Shown here: one piece after another, positions 1 to 6,575 of the stretch
How positions within the stretch are numbered: position 1 is the stretch's first letter
Layout: each line of letters begins with the position of its first letter
Assembly (NCBI GenBank): GCA_018716365.1
Contig: DVKA01000152.1
Coordinates: forward strand, 1-13,778
DNA from: Candidatus Caccocola faecipullorum
GTDB taxonomy: Bacteria; Synergistota; Synergistia; Synergistales; Synergistaceae
DNA: 13,778 nt
Reading direction: 5' to 3'
Notes under the pieces: generated by a model
Database searches by the model: none
Seen by the model: the letters and a program-made list of their open reading frames with translations, nothing else
What the model was told of the DNA's origin: nothing
Made by a program: the position numbers and the translations under genes

Positions 1-840
1 GAGCGCCGCGACCTCATCAAGAACATCATGGGCGGCTGCGAAGAGACGACGACCGGCATCAAGCGCCTGCGCGCGATGGCGAACGAGGGCGTCCTTCCCT
101 TCCCGATGCTCGCCGTCAACGACGCGCAGAGCAAGCATCTTTTCGACAACCGCTACGGCACGGGCCAGTCCGTCTGGGACGCGATACTGCGCACGACGAA
201 CCTCATAGTCGCGGGCAAAAACGTCGTCGTCGCTGGCTATGGCTGGTGCGGCAAGGGGACGGCGAAACGCGCGGCGGGCCTCGGCGCGCGCGTCATAGTC
301 GTCGAGGTAGACCCGCACAAGGCGCTCGAAGCGCTCATGGACGGCTTCGAGGTCATGAACATGAACGACGCCGCGAAGCTCGGCGACGTTTTCGTCTCCG
401 TGACCGGCAACACGAAGGTCATACGCCGCGAGCATTTTGAAGTAATGAAGGACGGCGTGCTCCTCGCCAACGCTGGACACTTCGACGTCGAAGTCTATGT
501 CCCCGACCTCAAGGAGATGGCGAAGGAAGTCCGCCAGTCGCGCGACAACATCGACACCTACGTCATGGACGACGGGCGCAGGCTCCACCTTCTCGGCGAA
601 GGCCGCCTCGTGAACCTCGCGGCGGGCGACGGACACCCCGTCGAAATAATGGACCTCAGCTTCGCAATGCAGCTCCTTTCCGCGCTCTACATAAGCACGC
701 ACAAGCTTGAACCCGGCCTCTACAACGTGCCCGAGGAGCTCGACCGCCGCATTGCGGAGCTCAAGCTTGAATCCCTCGGCATAACGATAGAGAAGCTCAC
801 GCCCGAGCAGGAAGAGTACATGGCGAGCTGGAGAGAATAA
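1..840 (+). CDS. ahcY: S-adenosylhomocysteine hydrolase (adenosylhomocysteinase), 5'-truncated by the window edge
   Basis: Cytosolic NAD-dependent enzyme that splits S-adenosylhomocysteine (SAH) into adenosine and homocysteine, relieving product inhibition of methyltransferases. The reading frame is open from base 1, so the true start lies upstream; 279 codons plus TAA are present and perhaps 130-140 N-terminal residues are missing. Visible hallmarks are the GGCEETTTG nucleoside-binding segment, the FDNRYG segment with the catalytic Lys/Asp region just before it, the NAD-binding GYGWCGKG glycine loop, VTGNTKVI, the NAGHFDVE catalytic-histidine motif and [13 protein letters not shown]. The C-terminus ([12 protein letters not shown]) is the short form typical of Thermotoga and archaeal enzymes; it lacks the insertion and the KPDHYRY tail of the eukaryotic/proteobacterial form. 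It ends 2 bases before a deaminase acting on the same metabolite, so the pair is almost certainly an operon. An S-inosylhomocysteine hydrolase activity cannot be excluded. Confidence 0.96.
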   Translation, partial: ERRDLIKNIMGGCEETTTGIKRLRAMANEGVLPFPMLAVNDAQSKHLFDNRYGTGQSVWDAILRTTNLIVAGKNVVVAGYGWCGKGTAKRAAGLGARVIVVEVDPHKALEALMDGFEVMNMNDAAKLGDVFVSVTGNTKVIRREHFEVMKDGVLLANAGHFDVEVYVPDLKEMAKEVRQSRDNIDTYVMDDGRRLHLLGEGRLVNLAAGDGHPVEIMDLSFAMQLLSALYISTHKLEPGLYNVPEELDRRIAELKLESLGITIEKLTPEQEEYMASWRE

Positions 841-842
841 AA

Positions 843-2132
843 ATGCCGAAGCTTTATAAAAACGTCGTCCTCTGGGACGCGGAGCGCGAGAGCGCAAGCC
901 TCTGCGACGTGCTCACGGAGGGCGCGGAGATAGCGAAAATCGCGCCCGCCGGCACGCTCTGCGGCGAAGCGGCCTTCGACGGACGCGGCGGCACGGCGAT
1001 GCTCCCCGGCTTCGTCAACGCCCACGGACACGCCGCTATGACGATGCTGCGCGGCCTCGGTGAAGAGCTGCCGCTCATGGAGTGGCTGCAAAAGAAAATC
1101 TGGCCCGTCGAAAACAGGCTCGACGCGGAGACGGCCTACATAGGCGCGCAGCTCGCGCTCATGGAGATGCTCTCGACCGGCACGACCTGCTTCGCCGATA
1201 TGTATTTCTTCATGGACAGCGTGGCGGAGGCCGTGCTCGCTGGCGGAATGCGCGCGGGGCTCTCGCGCGGCATCGTGCCGTCGCAGGACGGCGGGCGCGA
1301 AAGGCTCGACGAAAACCTCAAACTCGCGCGCGACTACGACGGCGCGAATGGGCTGATACACGTGCAGCTCGGCCCGCACGCGCCCTACACCGTGCCTACA
1401 GCCTTCATGACCGAGATAGCGGCCGCGGCGAAGGAAAACGGCCTCGGCGTCCAGCTTCACTGGCTTGAGACGAAAAGCGACTGGCCTCTCTCCGAGGGCT
1501 CGAAGACGATGAACCCGGAGGAGTTCCTTGAAAAGACGGGGCTGACCGGCGTTAAGCACCTTCTGCTCGCGCACTGCGTCTGGATGGAAAAAGAGCAATT
1601 CCCCTTCTACGCGCGCCCGAACATAACAGTCGCGCACAACCCGAAGAGCAACTGGAAGCTCGGCAGCGGCACGGCCCCCGTCTGCGCGATGGCTGAGGCC
1701 GGAATCGCGGTCTCGCTCGGCACCGACGGCGCGTCGAGCAACAACCGCCTCGACATGTGGGACGAAATGCGCTTCGCCTCGCTCGCGCAGAAAGGGGCGA
1801 ACCTCGACCCGACGCTGCTCTCCGCGCGCGACGCCTTCCGCATGGCGACCGTCGCGGGAGCGCGCGCCCTCGGCTTTGAAAAAACGGGGCTTCTGCGCGA
1901 GGGTTGGACGGCGGACTTTATGCTCGTCGATCTCGACCGTCCGCACTATGTCGGCTGGGATTTGGAAAACCTTCCGGGCTGCATAGTTTACGCTGGAAGC
2001 TCCGCGGACGTGACTGCGACTGTCGTCGCGGGCGAAACGCTCTACGAAAACGGAAGCTTCACGCGCCTCGACAAAGAGAAGATAACGGCGGAAGCCAACG
2101 CCGCGCGCAAACGTCTCACGGCGCGGGCGTAA
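843..2132 (+). CDS. mtaD: 5-methylthioadenosine/S-adenosylhomocysteine deaminase (amidohydrolase superfamily)
   Basis: Predicted cytosolic metal-dependent amidohydrolase (429 aa, normal for the family) that deaminates the adenine of MTA or SAH to the inosine form. Metal and catalytic residues are in the expected order: HGH at 61-63 after PGFVN, GPHAPYT (His179), LHWLET (His206, Glu209), LAHC (His244), HNPKSNWKLGSG (265-275) and the LGTDGASSNN motif with Asp295. The start is ATG at 843, with GGAGAG at 830-835 inside the last codons of ahcY giving 7-base spacing. The SNxxLDMWDEMR segment is typical of MTA/SAH deaminases as opposed to guanine or cytosine deaminases of the same superfamily. Downstream is an intrinsic terminator, so ahcY and this gene form the 3' end of an operon. 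Substrate preference (MTA, SAH, adenosine or 5'-deoxyadenosine) is not decidable from sequence alone. Confidence 0.9.
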   Translation: MPKLYKNVVLWDAERESASLCDVLTEGAEIAKIAPAGTLCGEAAFDGRGGTAMLPGFVNAHGHAAMTMLRGLGEELPLMEWLQKKIWPVENRLDAETAYIGAQLALMEMLSTGTTCFADMYFFMDSVAEAVLAGGMRAGLSRGIVPSQDGGRERLDENLKLARDYDGANGLIHVQLGPHAPYTVPTAFMTEIAAAAKENGLGVQLHWLETKSDWPLSEGSKTMNPEEFLEKTGLTGVKHLLLAHCVWMEKEQFPFYARPNITVAHNPKSNWKLGSGTAPVCAMAEAGIAVSLGTDGASSNNRLDMWDEMRFASLAQKGANLDPTLLSARDAFRMATVAGARALGFEKTGLLREGWTADFMLVDLDRPHYVGWDLENLPGCIVYAGSSADVTATVVAGETLYENGSFTRLDKEKITAEANAARKRLTARA

Positions 2133-2158
2133 CACTTGCGTCAATCCCCAAAATTATG

Positions 2159-2187
2159 AAAGCCCCGGCACGTTCCGGGGCTTTTTT
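2159..2187 (+). terminator. Intrinsic terminator of the ahcY-mtaD operon
   Basis: A perfect 10-bp stem, AAAGCCCCGG (2159-2168) pairing with CCGGGGCTTT (2175-2184), has a 6-base loop. It is followed immediately by a run of six T (2182-2187, partly shared with the stem). It lies 27 bases after the deaminase stop codon. Confidence 0.93.
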
Positions 2188-2232
2188 CATGGCTTCGGGC
2201 TTTCTGCGGACTTGCGCCGTTTACCGTGGGCT

Positions 2233-2292
2233 CACAAAATCTCCATAAATCGTTCATAAAATCGTCATAGCGGATTGCTATCATAAACTCGT
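2233..2292 (+). promoter_or_regulatory. Array of 11-bp direct repeats: candidate response-regulator operator
   Basis: Four 11-base units begin at exact 11-base intervals: CACAAAATCTC (2233), CATAAATCGTT (2244), CATAAAATCGT (2255) and the weaker CATAGCGGATT (2266). A further CATAAACTCGT starts at 2282, out of phase with the others. Direct repeats with one-helical-turn pitch are the classic binding sites of OmpR/PhoB-family winged-helix regulators, and the TCATAAA core resembles the enterobacterial pho box half-site. A gene for such a regulator lies about 0.9 kb downstream, so autoregulation is the obvious model. An alternative operator in the same place is the inverted repeat ATAGC-GGATT-GCTAT (2267-2281). 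The repeats are seen directly; the bound protein is inferred. Confidence 0.6.
2256..2284 (+). promoter_or_regulatory. Candidate activator-dependent promoter for the Spy-like gene and efflux cluster
   Basis: TATCAT at 2279-2284 is a good -10 element. The hexamer 17 bases upstream (ATAAAA, 2256-2261) is a poor -35 and lies inside the 11-bp repeat array, as expected for a promoter at which an OmpR/PhoB-type activator replaces -35 recognition. Transcription would start near 2291, leaving a leader of about 50 bases. A second -10-like TATACA at 2321-2326 is too close to the ribosome-binding site to be useful. Confidence 0.45.
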
Positions 2293-2342
2293 CAAAGAGA
2301 GCCGGACGCGAGCCGGAGATTATACAGAGGAGGAACGACGCA

Positions 2343-3047
2343 ATGAAATTAAAGATAATCGGAGCTTTCGTAATGGTGTTGGGAATAGCCGGAGCGGCCG
2401 CGGCTTATCAGCCGCAGGGAGGCCCCGCGCCGCGCGGAGATTTCCGCCGCGGGCCGGAGCTGAGTCAGGAGGACCGCGCGCACTTCGAGGCTATGCGCAA
2501 GATACGCGCCGAACTGCGCGACGAACTCAGGAAGGAAACGCCGGACAAGCAGCGCGCGCGCACGCTCTTCGCCAAGGAGCTCGACCTTCGTCAGGAATTC
2601 CGCGAGAAGGGCTTCCGCAACTGCATCGAGAACCACGACCACAGCAAAGGACGCTGCGGATGGATCGCCCGCCACGACAGGCGCATGGGCTACGGCAACG
2701 GTGCGTGGGTGAAGTTCATCGATGAGATGAGCAAGGACAAGCCGAACAAGGTGCGTGCGTGGGAGTACTTCAGCGAAGCTGAGAAGATCAACCGCGAGCT
2801 TGCAATGGAACGCTTCAACGCGATGCTCGACGATCCCGACGGCTGGCGCGGCTGGTACTGCGGCCCGCGCGACGGGCGTTTCGGCCCGCGCGACGGATGG
2901 CACGGCCCGAGAGACGGCTGGCGCGAAGGGCCGAGAGACGGACGCTGGGCTCCGCGCCACCACTGGGGCGGCGGACACTTCCGCCCCGGCTGCGGCCCTG
3001 ACGGATGGCACGGCGGCCCGCGCTGCTGGGACGGACCTGCCTACTAG
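2343..3047 (+). CDS. Secreted Spy/CpxP-like helical protein with GPRDG-repeat tail
   Basis: Predicted periplasmic protein of 234 aa, probably an envelope-stress chaperone or accessory sensor. The start is ATG at 2343 behind a strong AGAGGAGG (2326-2333). Residues 1-21 form a signal peptide (MKLKII, hydrophobic core, AAAA). Residues about 40-165 are charged and helical. They carry an internal duplication: 62-93 and 129-160 align without gaps and share the pattern KxxPxKxRAxxxF, reminiscent of the two LTxxQ helices of the Spy/CpxP fold. Residues 174-234 are low-complexity, with GPRDG units rich in Trp, Arg, Asp and His. Five cysteines (94, 105, 173, 217, 228) could form disulfides or bind metal. 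It precedes a two-component system and an efflux pump, which recalls CpxP or heavy-metal-resistance (CnrX/ZraP-like) proteins next to their signalling partners. Family assignment rests on architecture and context, not on strong motif identity. Confidence 0.72.
   Translation: MKLKIIGAFVMVLGIAGAAAAYQPQGGPAPRGDFRRGPELSQEDRAHFEAMRKIRAELRDELRKETPDKQRARTLFAKELDLRQEFREKGFRNCIENHDHSKGRCGWIARHDRRMGYGNGAWVKFIDEMSKDKPNKVRAWEYFSEAEKINRELAMERFNAMLDDPDGWRGWYCGPRDGRFGPRDGWHGPRDGWREGPRDGRWAPRHHWGGGHFRPGCGPDGWHGGPRCWDGPAY
2862..2951 (+). repeat. Tandem GPRDG-coding repeats in the tail of the Spy-like gene
   Basis: Four consecutive units of 7, 7, 8 and 8 codons encode GPRDGRF, GPRDGWH, GPRDGWRE and GPRDGRWA (residues 174-203). 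Degenerate copies follow: GPDGWHG (218-224) and GPRCWDGP (225-232). At DNA level the units share a GGCCC-G-G-GACGG core, so copy number could vary between strains. Confidence 0.85.
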
Positions 3048-3072
3048 GCGGCGTTAAAATATCTGACCCCGT

Positions 3073-3148
3073 CGCCGGAGCGAAACTCCGGCGCGCGGAG
3101 TAAACAAACGGGAAAAGTTTGGGCGGATGCTGAAATCCGCTCAAACTT
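3073..3148 (+). other. Two strong hairpins in the gap between the Spy-like gene and the response regulator
   Basis: Hairpin 1 is CGCCGGAG (3073-3080) with CTCCGGCG (3086-3093), a perfect 8-bp stem with a 5-base CGAAA loop. Hairpin 2 has a 14-bp stem, 3115-3128 pairing with 3135-3148 with one G-U pair, and a 6-base loop. Neither is followed by a T-run on the plus strand, so they are not canonical terminators. They could stabilise the 3' end of the abundant upstream message (differential expression within one operon), attenuate read-through, or, for the second, act as an operator. Confidence 0.6.
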
Positions 3149-3174
3149 ATAAGTAGAAGCGGACGAAAAGGGAA

Positions 3175-3180
3175 TATAAT
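3175..3180 (+). promoter_or_regulatory. Consensus -10 hexamer before the response regulator
   Basis: A perfect TATAAT lies 37 bases before the preferred ATG of the regulator. No convincing -35 exists at 16-18 bases upstream, so an internal promoter is possible but weak or activator-dependent. If used, transcription would start near 3187, which argues against translation starting at the TTG at 3196. Confidence 0.35.
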
Positions 3181-3216
3181 GGGGGGCGAAGAATTTTGAC
3201 GAGAGACGGTGACGAC

Positions 3217-3897
3217 ATGAGGATACTTATCGTAGAGGACGAGCGCGCGATAGCCGAGGTCGAAAAGGCGTATATAGAGCGCGACGGATATTCCGCGGAG
3301 ATCGCCTCGGACGGCCTCGAAGGGATAGGAAAATTCAGAGAGAAGCAGTTCGACCTCGTCATTCTCGACCTTATGCTCCCCGGCATGTCGGGAATCGACG
3401 TCTGCCGCGAGATACGGCGGAGCTCAAGCGCCCCGATAATCATGGTGACGGCGAAAAGCGGCGAGGACGACATCGTCGCGGGGCTCGACGCTGGAGCCGA
3501 CGACTACATAGTCAAACCCTTCTCTCCGCGCATACTGATGGCCCGCATAAGGGCGAACCTGCGCAAGAGCGGCAGCGCGGAAGATTCCGCGTCGGAGCTC
3601 ATCCGCGTCGGAAACGCGCTCGTGATTGACCCGCAGAACCTGACCGTGAAGAAAAACGGCGAAGAGGTCTCGCTTACGCGCAACGAATTTATGATTCTGT
3701 CAAAGATGGCGGCCCGCCCCGACAAGACGTGGAGCCGCGACGACCTCATCACCTACGCGCTCGGCTACGAATACGACGGCTTCGAGCGCTCGATAGACAG
3801 CTACATCAAGAATATACGGAAGAAGCTTTCGGACACGGAGCACGAAAACGGCTTCATCAGAACCGTCCACGGCTTCGGCTATAAGATTTCGGAATAA
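3217..3897 (+). CDS. OmpR/PhoB-family response regulator
   Basis: Cytosolic DNA-binding response regulator (226 aa). The receiver domain (about 1-118) has the acidic pair Glu7/Asp8, phospho-acceptor Asp51 in VILDLMLPG, Thr78 and Lys100 in the KPF motif. The C-terminal winged-helix domain (about 130-226) shows the family pattern LTRNEFMIL, then the recognition region WSRDDLI...RSIDSYIKNIRKKL and the wing VHGFGYK. The ATG at 3217 is chosen because MRILIVEDE is the canonical receiver beginning. An in-frame TTG at 3196 would add 7 residues; it has a G-rich stretch upstream but clashes with the TATAAT at 3175. Ribosome binding at the ATG is weak (GGTGA, 3208-3212). The kinase gene follows 5 bases after the stop. 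Likely targets are the 11-bp repeat array at 2233-2292 and hence the efflux cluster. Confidence 0.93.
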   Translation: MRILIVEDERAIAEVEKAYIERDGYSAEIASDGLEGIGKFREKQFDLVILDLMLPGMSGIDVCREIRRSSSAPIIMVTAKSGEDDIVAGLDAGADDYIVKPFSPRILMARIRANLRKSGSAEDSASELIRVGNALVIDPQNLTVKKNGEEVSLTRNEFMILSKMAARPDKTWSRDDLITYALGYEYDGFERSIDSYIKNIRKKLSDTEHENGFIRTVHGFGYKISE

Positions 3898-3902
3898 CGG
3901 AC

Positions 3903-5291
3903 ATGAAGCACTCGCTCCGTTCGCAGCTCATATTTCAGTATATGGTGATCGTCATCGTCTGTATGCTCGTCATACCGACGGCGATCTCCGAGCTGCTCGA
4001 ATGGCAGTTCAAGAATTTCCTCAACGACAGGCTCGACGAATACGAGACGGAATTCACGGACTACTTCGCCTCGCTCTACGAAGAGACCGGCACATGGCGC
4101 GCGAGAGGCATCTTCCCGCGCGGCTCCGACTTTATACGCTGGCCGATAGCGATGATCCAGATAAAGGACGCGGAGGGGAACCTCGTCCGCAGTTACAGCC
4201 GTTTTGTGATGAAGTCCGGCCCGATGCACGGGCGCGGGCATCACCAGCGCGGCCCCGTCATCCTTCCCGAGGGCCTTCAAGTCAGAAGCCGCGATATAAT
4301 CGCGCGCGGCGAGCGCGTGGGACAGGTGCTCTTCACGGTTCTTCCGTTCGACAAAAGCCCCGAGAGCAACTTCCTGAACAATTTCAATAAAATAATGTAC
4401 TATGCCGTCGCGGTTATGCTTATAATAGCCGCGATGATAGCCATATTCATGGCATACAGGATAAGCACGCCCGTACTCAACGCAGCGCGGCGCGCGCAGC
4501 AGATAAGTATGGGGAAGTACACGGTAGAGGGGCAGGCGGCCTCAGACATAACCGAGCTTCAAACGCTGATTGAAAGCGTAGACCGCCTCGGCAGGGGGCT
4601 GGAGGAACAGGAGGAGCTGAGAAAACGCCTGATGAGCGATATAGCGCACGAACTGCGCAACCCCGTCGCTGTGATAAAATCGCACCTCGAAGCGATAGAG
4701 GACGGCGTGTGGGAGCCGACGCCGGAAAGGATACGGCTCACCGTCAGCGAGGTGGACCGTCTTTCGCAGCTTATATGCGAAGTGGAAAAGCTCACGTCGA
4801 TAGAGGGTGCGGCCCATTCACTCTCAGTAGAAGAGACAGACGCCTCGTCGGTTGTCGAGAAGGCTGCGCTCGTCTTCGACCCGCTCTATAAAAACAAGGG
4901 TGTGGAGCTGAAACTCGATATAGAGCCGGGCGTCATGATGCAGCTCGACGGCGCGAAGATGCGGCAGGTCGTAGAGAACCTTCTGTCGAACGCGCTGCGC
5001 TACACAGACGCGGGCGGCTCCGTAGCCGTCACGCTGGCCGGCGGAGAAAAGGAAATGACCGTCAGCGTCGCCGACACCGGCATAGGAATAGCGGCGAAGG
5101 ACCTTCCGTACATCTTCGAGCGCTTCTACCGCACCGACGTATCCCGCGCGCGCACGAGCGGCGGAATAGGAATCGGCCTTGCGATAGTCAAGGCGATAGT
5201 AGAAGCGCACGGCGGCACGATAGAGGTCGAAAGCGAGCCCGGAAAGGGCACGCGCTTCACAGTGAAGATACCAAAGAGAAATTATCTGTAA
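3903..5291 (+). CDS. HAMP-containing sensor histidine kinase
   Basis: Inner-membrane sensor kinase (462 aa), partner of the regulator just upstream. Membrane segment 1 is about residues 10-29 and segment 2 about 164-185, enclosing a periplasmic domain of roughly 130 residues. That domain contains a Met/His-rich stretch (Met103, Met108, His109, His113, His114) that may bind metal or another cation. A HAMP linker (about 186-238) leads to the H-box DIAHELRNP with phospho-acceptor His249. The ATP-binding domain has the N-box (NLLSNA, 359-364), G1 box DTGIGI (391-396), F-box FERFYR (405-410) and G2 box GGIGIGLAI (420-428). All catalytic boxes are intact. The ATG at 3903 has only a weak Shine-Dalgarno, consistent with translational coupling to the regulator. 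Ligand is unknown; the downstream pump suggests a toxic compound, antimicrobial peptide, metal or envelope damage. Confidence 0.93.
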   Translation: MKHSLRSQLIFQYMVIVIVCMLVIPTAISELLEWQFKNFLNDRLDEYETEFTDYFASLYEETGTWRARGIFPRGSDFIRWPIAMIQIKDAEGNLVRSYSRFVMKSGPMHGRGHHQRGPVILPEGLQVRSRDIIARGERVGQVLFTVLPFDKSPESNFLNNFNKIMYYAVAVMLIIAAMIAIFMAYRISTPVLNAARRAQQISMGKYTVEGQAASDITELQTLIESVDRLGRGLEEQEELRKRLMSDIAHELRNPVAVIKSHLEAIEDGVWEPTPERIRLTVSEVDRLSQLICEVEKLTSIEGAAHSLSVEETDASSVVEKAALVFDPLYKNKGVELKLDIEPGVMMQLDGAKMRQVVENLLSNALRYTDAGGSVAVTLAGGEKEMTVSVADTGIGIAAKDLPYIFERFYRTDVSRARTSGGIGIGLAIVKAIVEAHGGTIEVESEPGKGTRFTVKIPKRNYL

Positions 5292-5309
5292 AAGGAGTGG
5301 TGCAGTCCG

Positions 5310-6575
5310 ATGAAACTTAAAACAGCGCTTTTCGCGGCGGCTCTGACGCTGCTCTGCGCGGGCGCGTCGTCCGCCGGAACGCTCACGCTGGACGACTGCC
5401 TCGCGGCCGCGATGAAGCACAACCCCGACATCACGGCTGCGCGTGAGTACCTCAACGCTGAGCGCACGACGATCAACCAGGCCGCGGCGCCCGGACGCCC
5501 GCAGCTCTCGGCGAACAGCTCGTACCGGCGCAGCGGCTCGGGCGACGACCATGAGGGAAGTTACAGCACCGGCGTTTCCGTGAACCAGTCCATCAGCGAC
5601 TGGGGACGGCGCGAGACGAGAATAAAACGCGCCCGTCTTTCTACCGAGGCTGCGGAGGCGGACTATGAAGAGACCGTCGACCTCGTCGTCCAGCGGGTCT
5701 ACAACGCCTATTACGCGCTCAACCGCGCCGTGCGCGACGTCGATATAGCGCAGACGAGATACGACAACTACGAAAAGCGCCTAGACTGGGCGCGCTCCTA
5801 CTACGAAGTGGGCACGAAGGCAAAAATCGAGGTGACGAAAGCCGAATCGGACCTCGCATCGTCGAAGCTGACGCTCGTTCGCGCTCAGAGCAACGAAGAG
5901 CTCTGCCGCGCCGAACTCGCAAACGCCATGGGCGTGCCTCTGATGGAAATAAGCGGCGTCGAAGATATGCTCGGATATGAAGACTGGAGCATAAGCCTCG
6001 ACGACGCGGTGGCCGGCGCGATGAAGGACCGTCCCGAGCTCGTGGCGAGAAGGCTCCGCGTAGAATCGGCTGCTGAGAACGTAACGCTCCAGATGAAGGG
6101 CTTGTCTCCGTCGCTCTCCGCGTCTGCCGGGTACAGCTTTGGAAATCATTCCTATTTCGACCACGACCAGTGGAACGCCGGCCTCACTCTCTCCGTGCCG
6201 CTTACCGACGGCGGCCTGACGAAGAGCATGGTCGAGCAGGCGCGCGCGCAGCTGCGGCAGGCCGAGGCCGAGCTCGTCGGGCTTGAAAATTCCGTGACGC
6301 TCGAAGTGCGCACGGCGTGGGAAGACCTGCGTCAGGCGAAAGAATCGCTCTCCTCCGCCCAAGAGGCGGAGCGCGCCGCGAAGGCGACGCTCGACCTCGC
6401 GCTCGGACGCTACAAGGCCGGCGTGGGCGACAACCTTGAAATCTCCGACGCCGTGGACGGCTACGCCGTCGCCTCGGCGAACACGGTGCTCGCGCTCTAC
6501 GACTGCAAGAACGCGCGGATAAACCTTGAAAAAGCAATGGGAGGACTGAGCTATGGCGAACAGACTACCGACTAG
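5310..6575 (+). CDS. TolC-family outer-membrane efflux channel
   Basis: Predicted outer-membrane channel component of the tripartite pump encoded with the next three genes. It has 421 aa, somewhat shorter than E. coli TolC. Residues 1-22 form a signal peptide with likely cleavage after ASSA; Cys16 lies in the hydrophobic core without a proper lipobox, so it is probably not a lipoprotein. The two-fold TolC repeat is visible: LTLDDCLAAAMKHNPDI (25-41) starts the first half and SLDDAVAGAMKDRPEL the second. Long helical heptad-like stretches lie between, and strand-like segments are SYSTGVSVNQSI and WNAGLTLSVPLTDGG. Start ATG at 5310 is preceded by AAAGGAG (5291-5297) at 12-base spacing. Its 3' end overlaps the adaptor gene by 23 bases, so the two are translationally coupled. 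Confidence 0.9.
   Translation: MKLKTALFAAALTLLCAGASSAGTLTLDDCLAAAMKHNPDITAAREYLNAERTTINQAAAPGRPQLSANSSYRRSGSGDDHEGSYSTGVSVNQSISDWGRRETRIKRARLSTEAAEADYEETVDLVVQRVYNAYYALNRAVRDVDIAQTRYDNYEKRLDWARSYYEVGTKAKIEVTKAESDLASSKLTLVRAQSNEELCRAELANAMGVPLMEISGVEDMLGYEDWSISLDDAVAGAMKDRPELVARRLRVESAAENVTLQMKGLSPSLSASAGYSFGNHSYFDHDQWNAGLTLSVPLTDGGLTKSMVEQARAQLRQAEAELVGLENSVTLEVRTAWEDLRQAKESLSSAQEAERAAKATLDLALGRYKAGVGDNLEISDAVDGYAVASANTVLALYDCKNARINLEKAMGGLSYGEQTTD

Noticed and set aside
720..2144. A 474-codon open frame on the minus strand opposite the deaminase gene
   Set aside because: It is an antisense shadow created by GC-rich codon bias; the protein is Arg-rich and lacks family motifs, and the plus-strand frame has all amidohydrolase residues.
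2862..2951. CRISPR-like or mobile-element repeat
   Set aside because: The repeats are in frame, encode GPRDG units and have no spacers; they are a protein-level tandem repeat.
2349..3011. A 220-codon minus-strand frame opposite the Spy-like gene
   Set aside because: Low-complexity Ala/Val/Arg translation without motifs; the plus-strand gene has a signal peptide, a strong ribosome-binding site and a promoter.
3115..3153. Intrinsic terminator after the Spy-like gene
   Set aside because: The 14-bp stem is strong but is followed by ATAAGTAGAAG, not a T-run, so I kept it as a structural element only.
3179..3199. A six-codon upstream ORF ending just before the response regulator
   Set aside because: It has no ribosome-binding site and starts within the -10 hexamer, so it is unlikely to be transcribed as a leader peptide from that promoter.
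3196..3216. TTG at 3196 as the start of the response regulator
   Set aside because: It would add seven residues before the canonical receiver N-terminus MRILIVEDE and lies only about 9 bases downstream of the likely transcription start implied by TATAAT at 3175.
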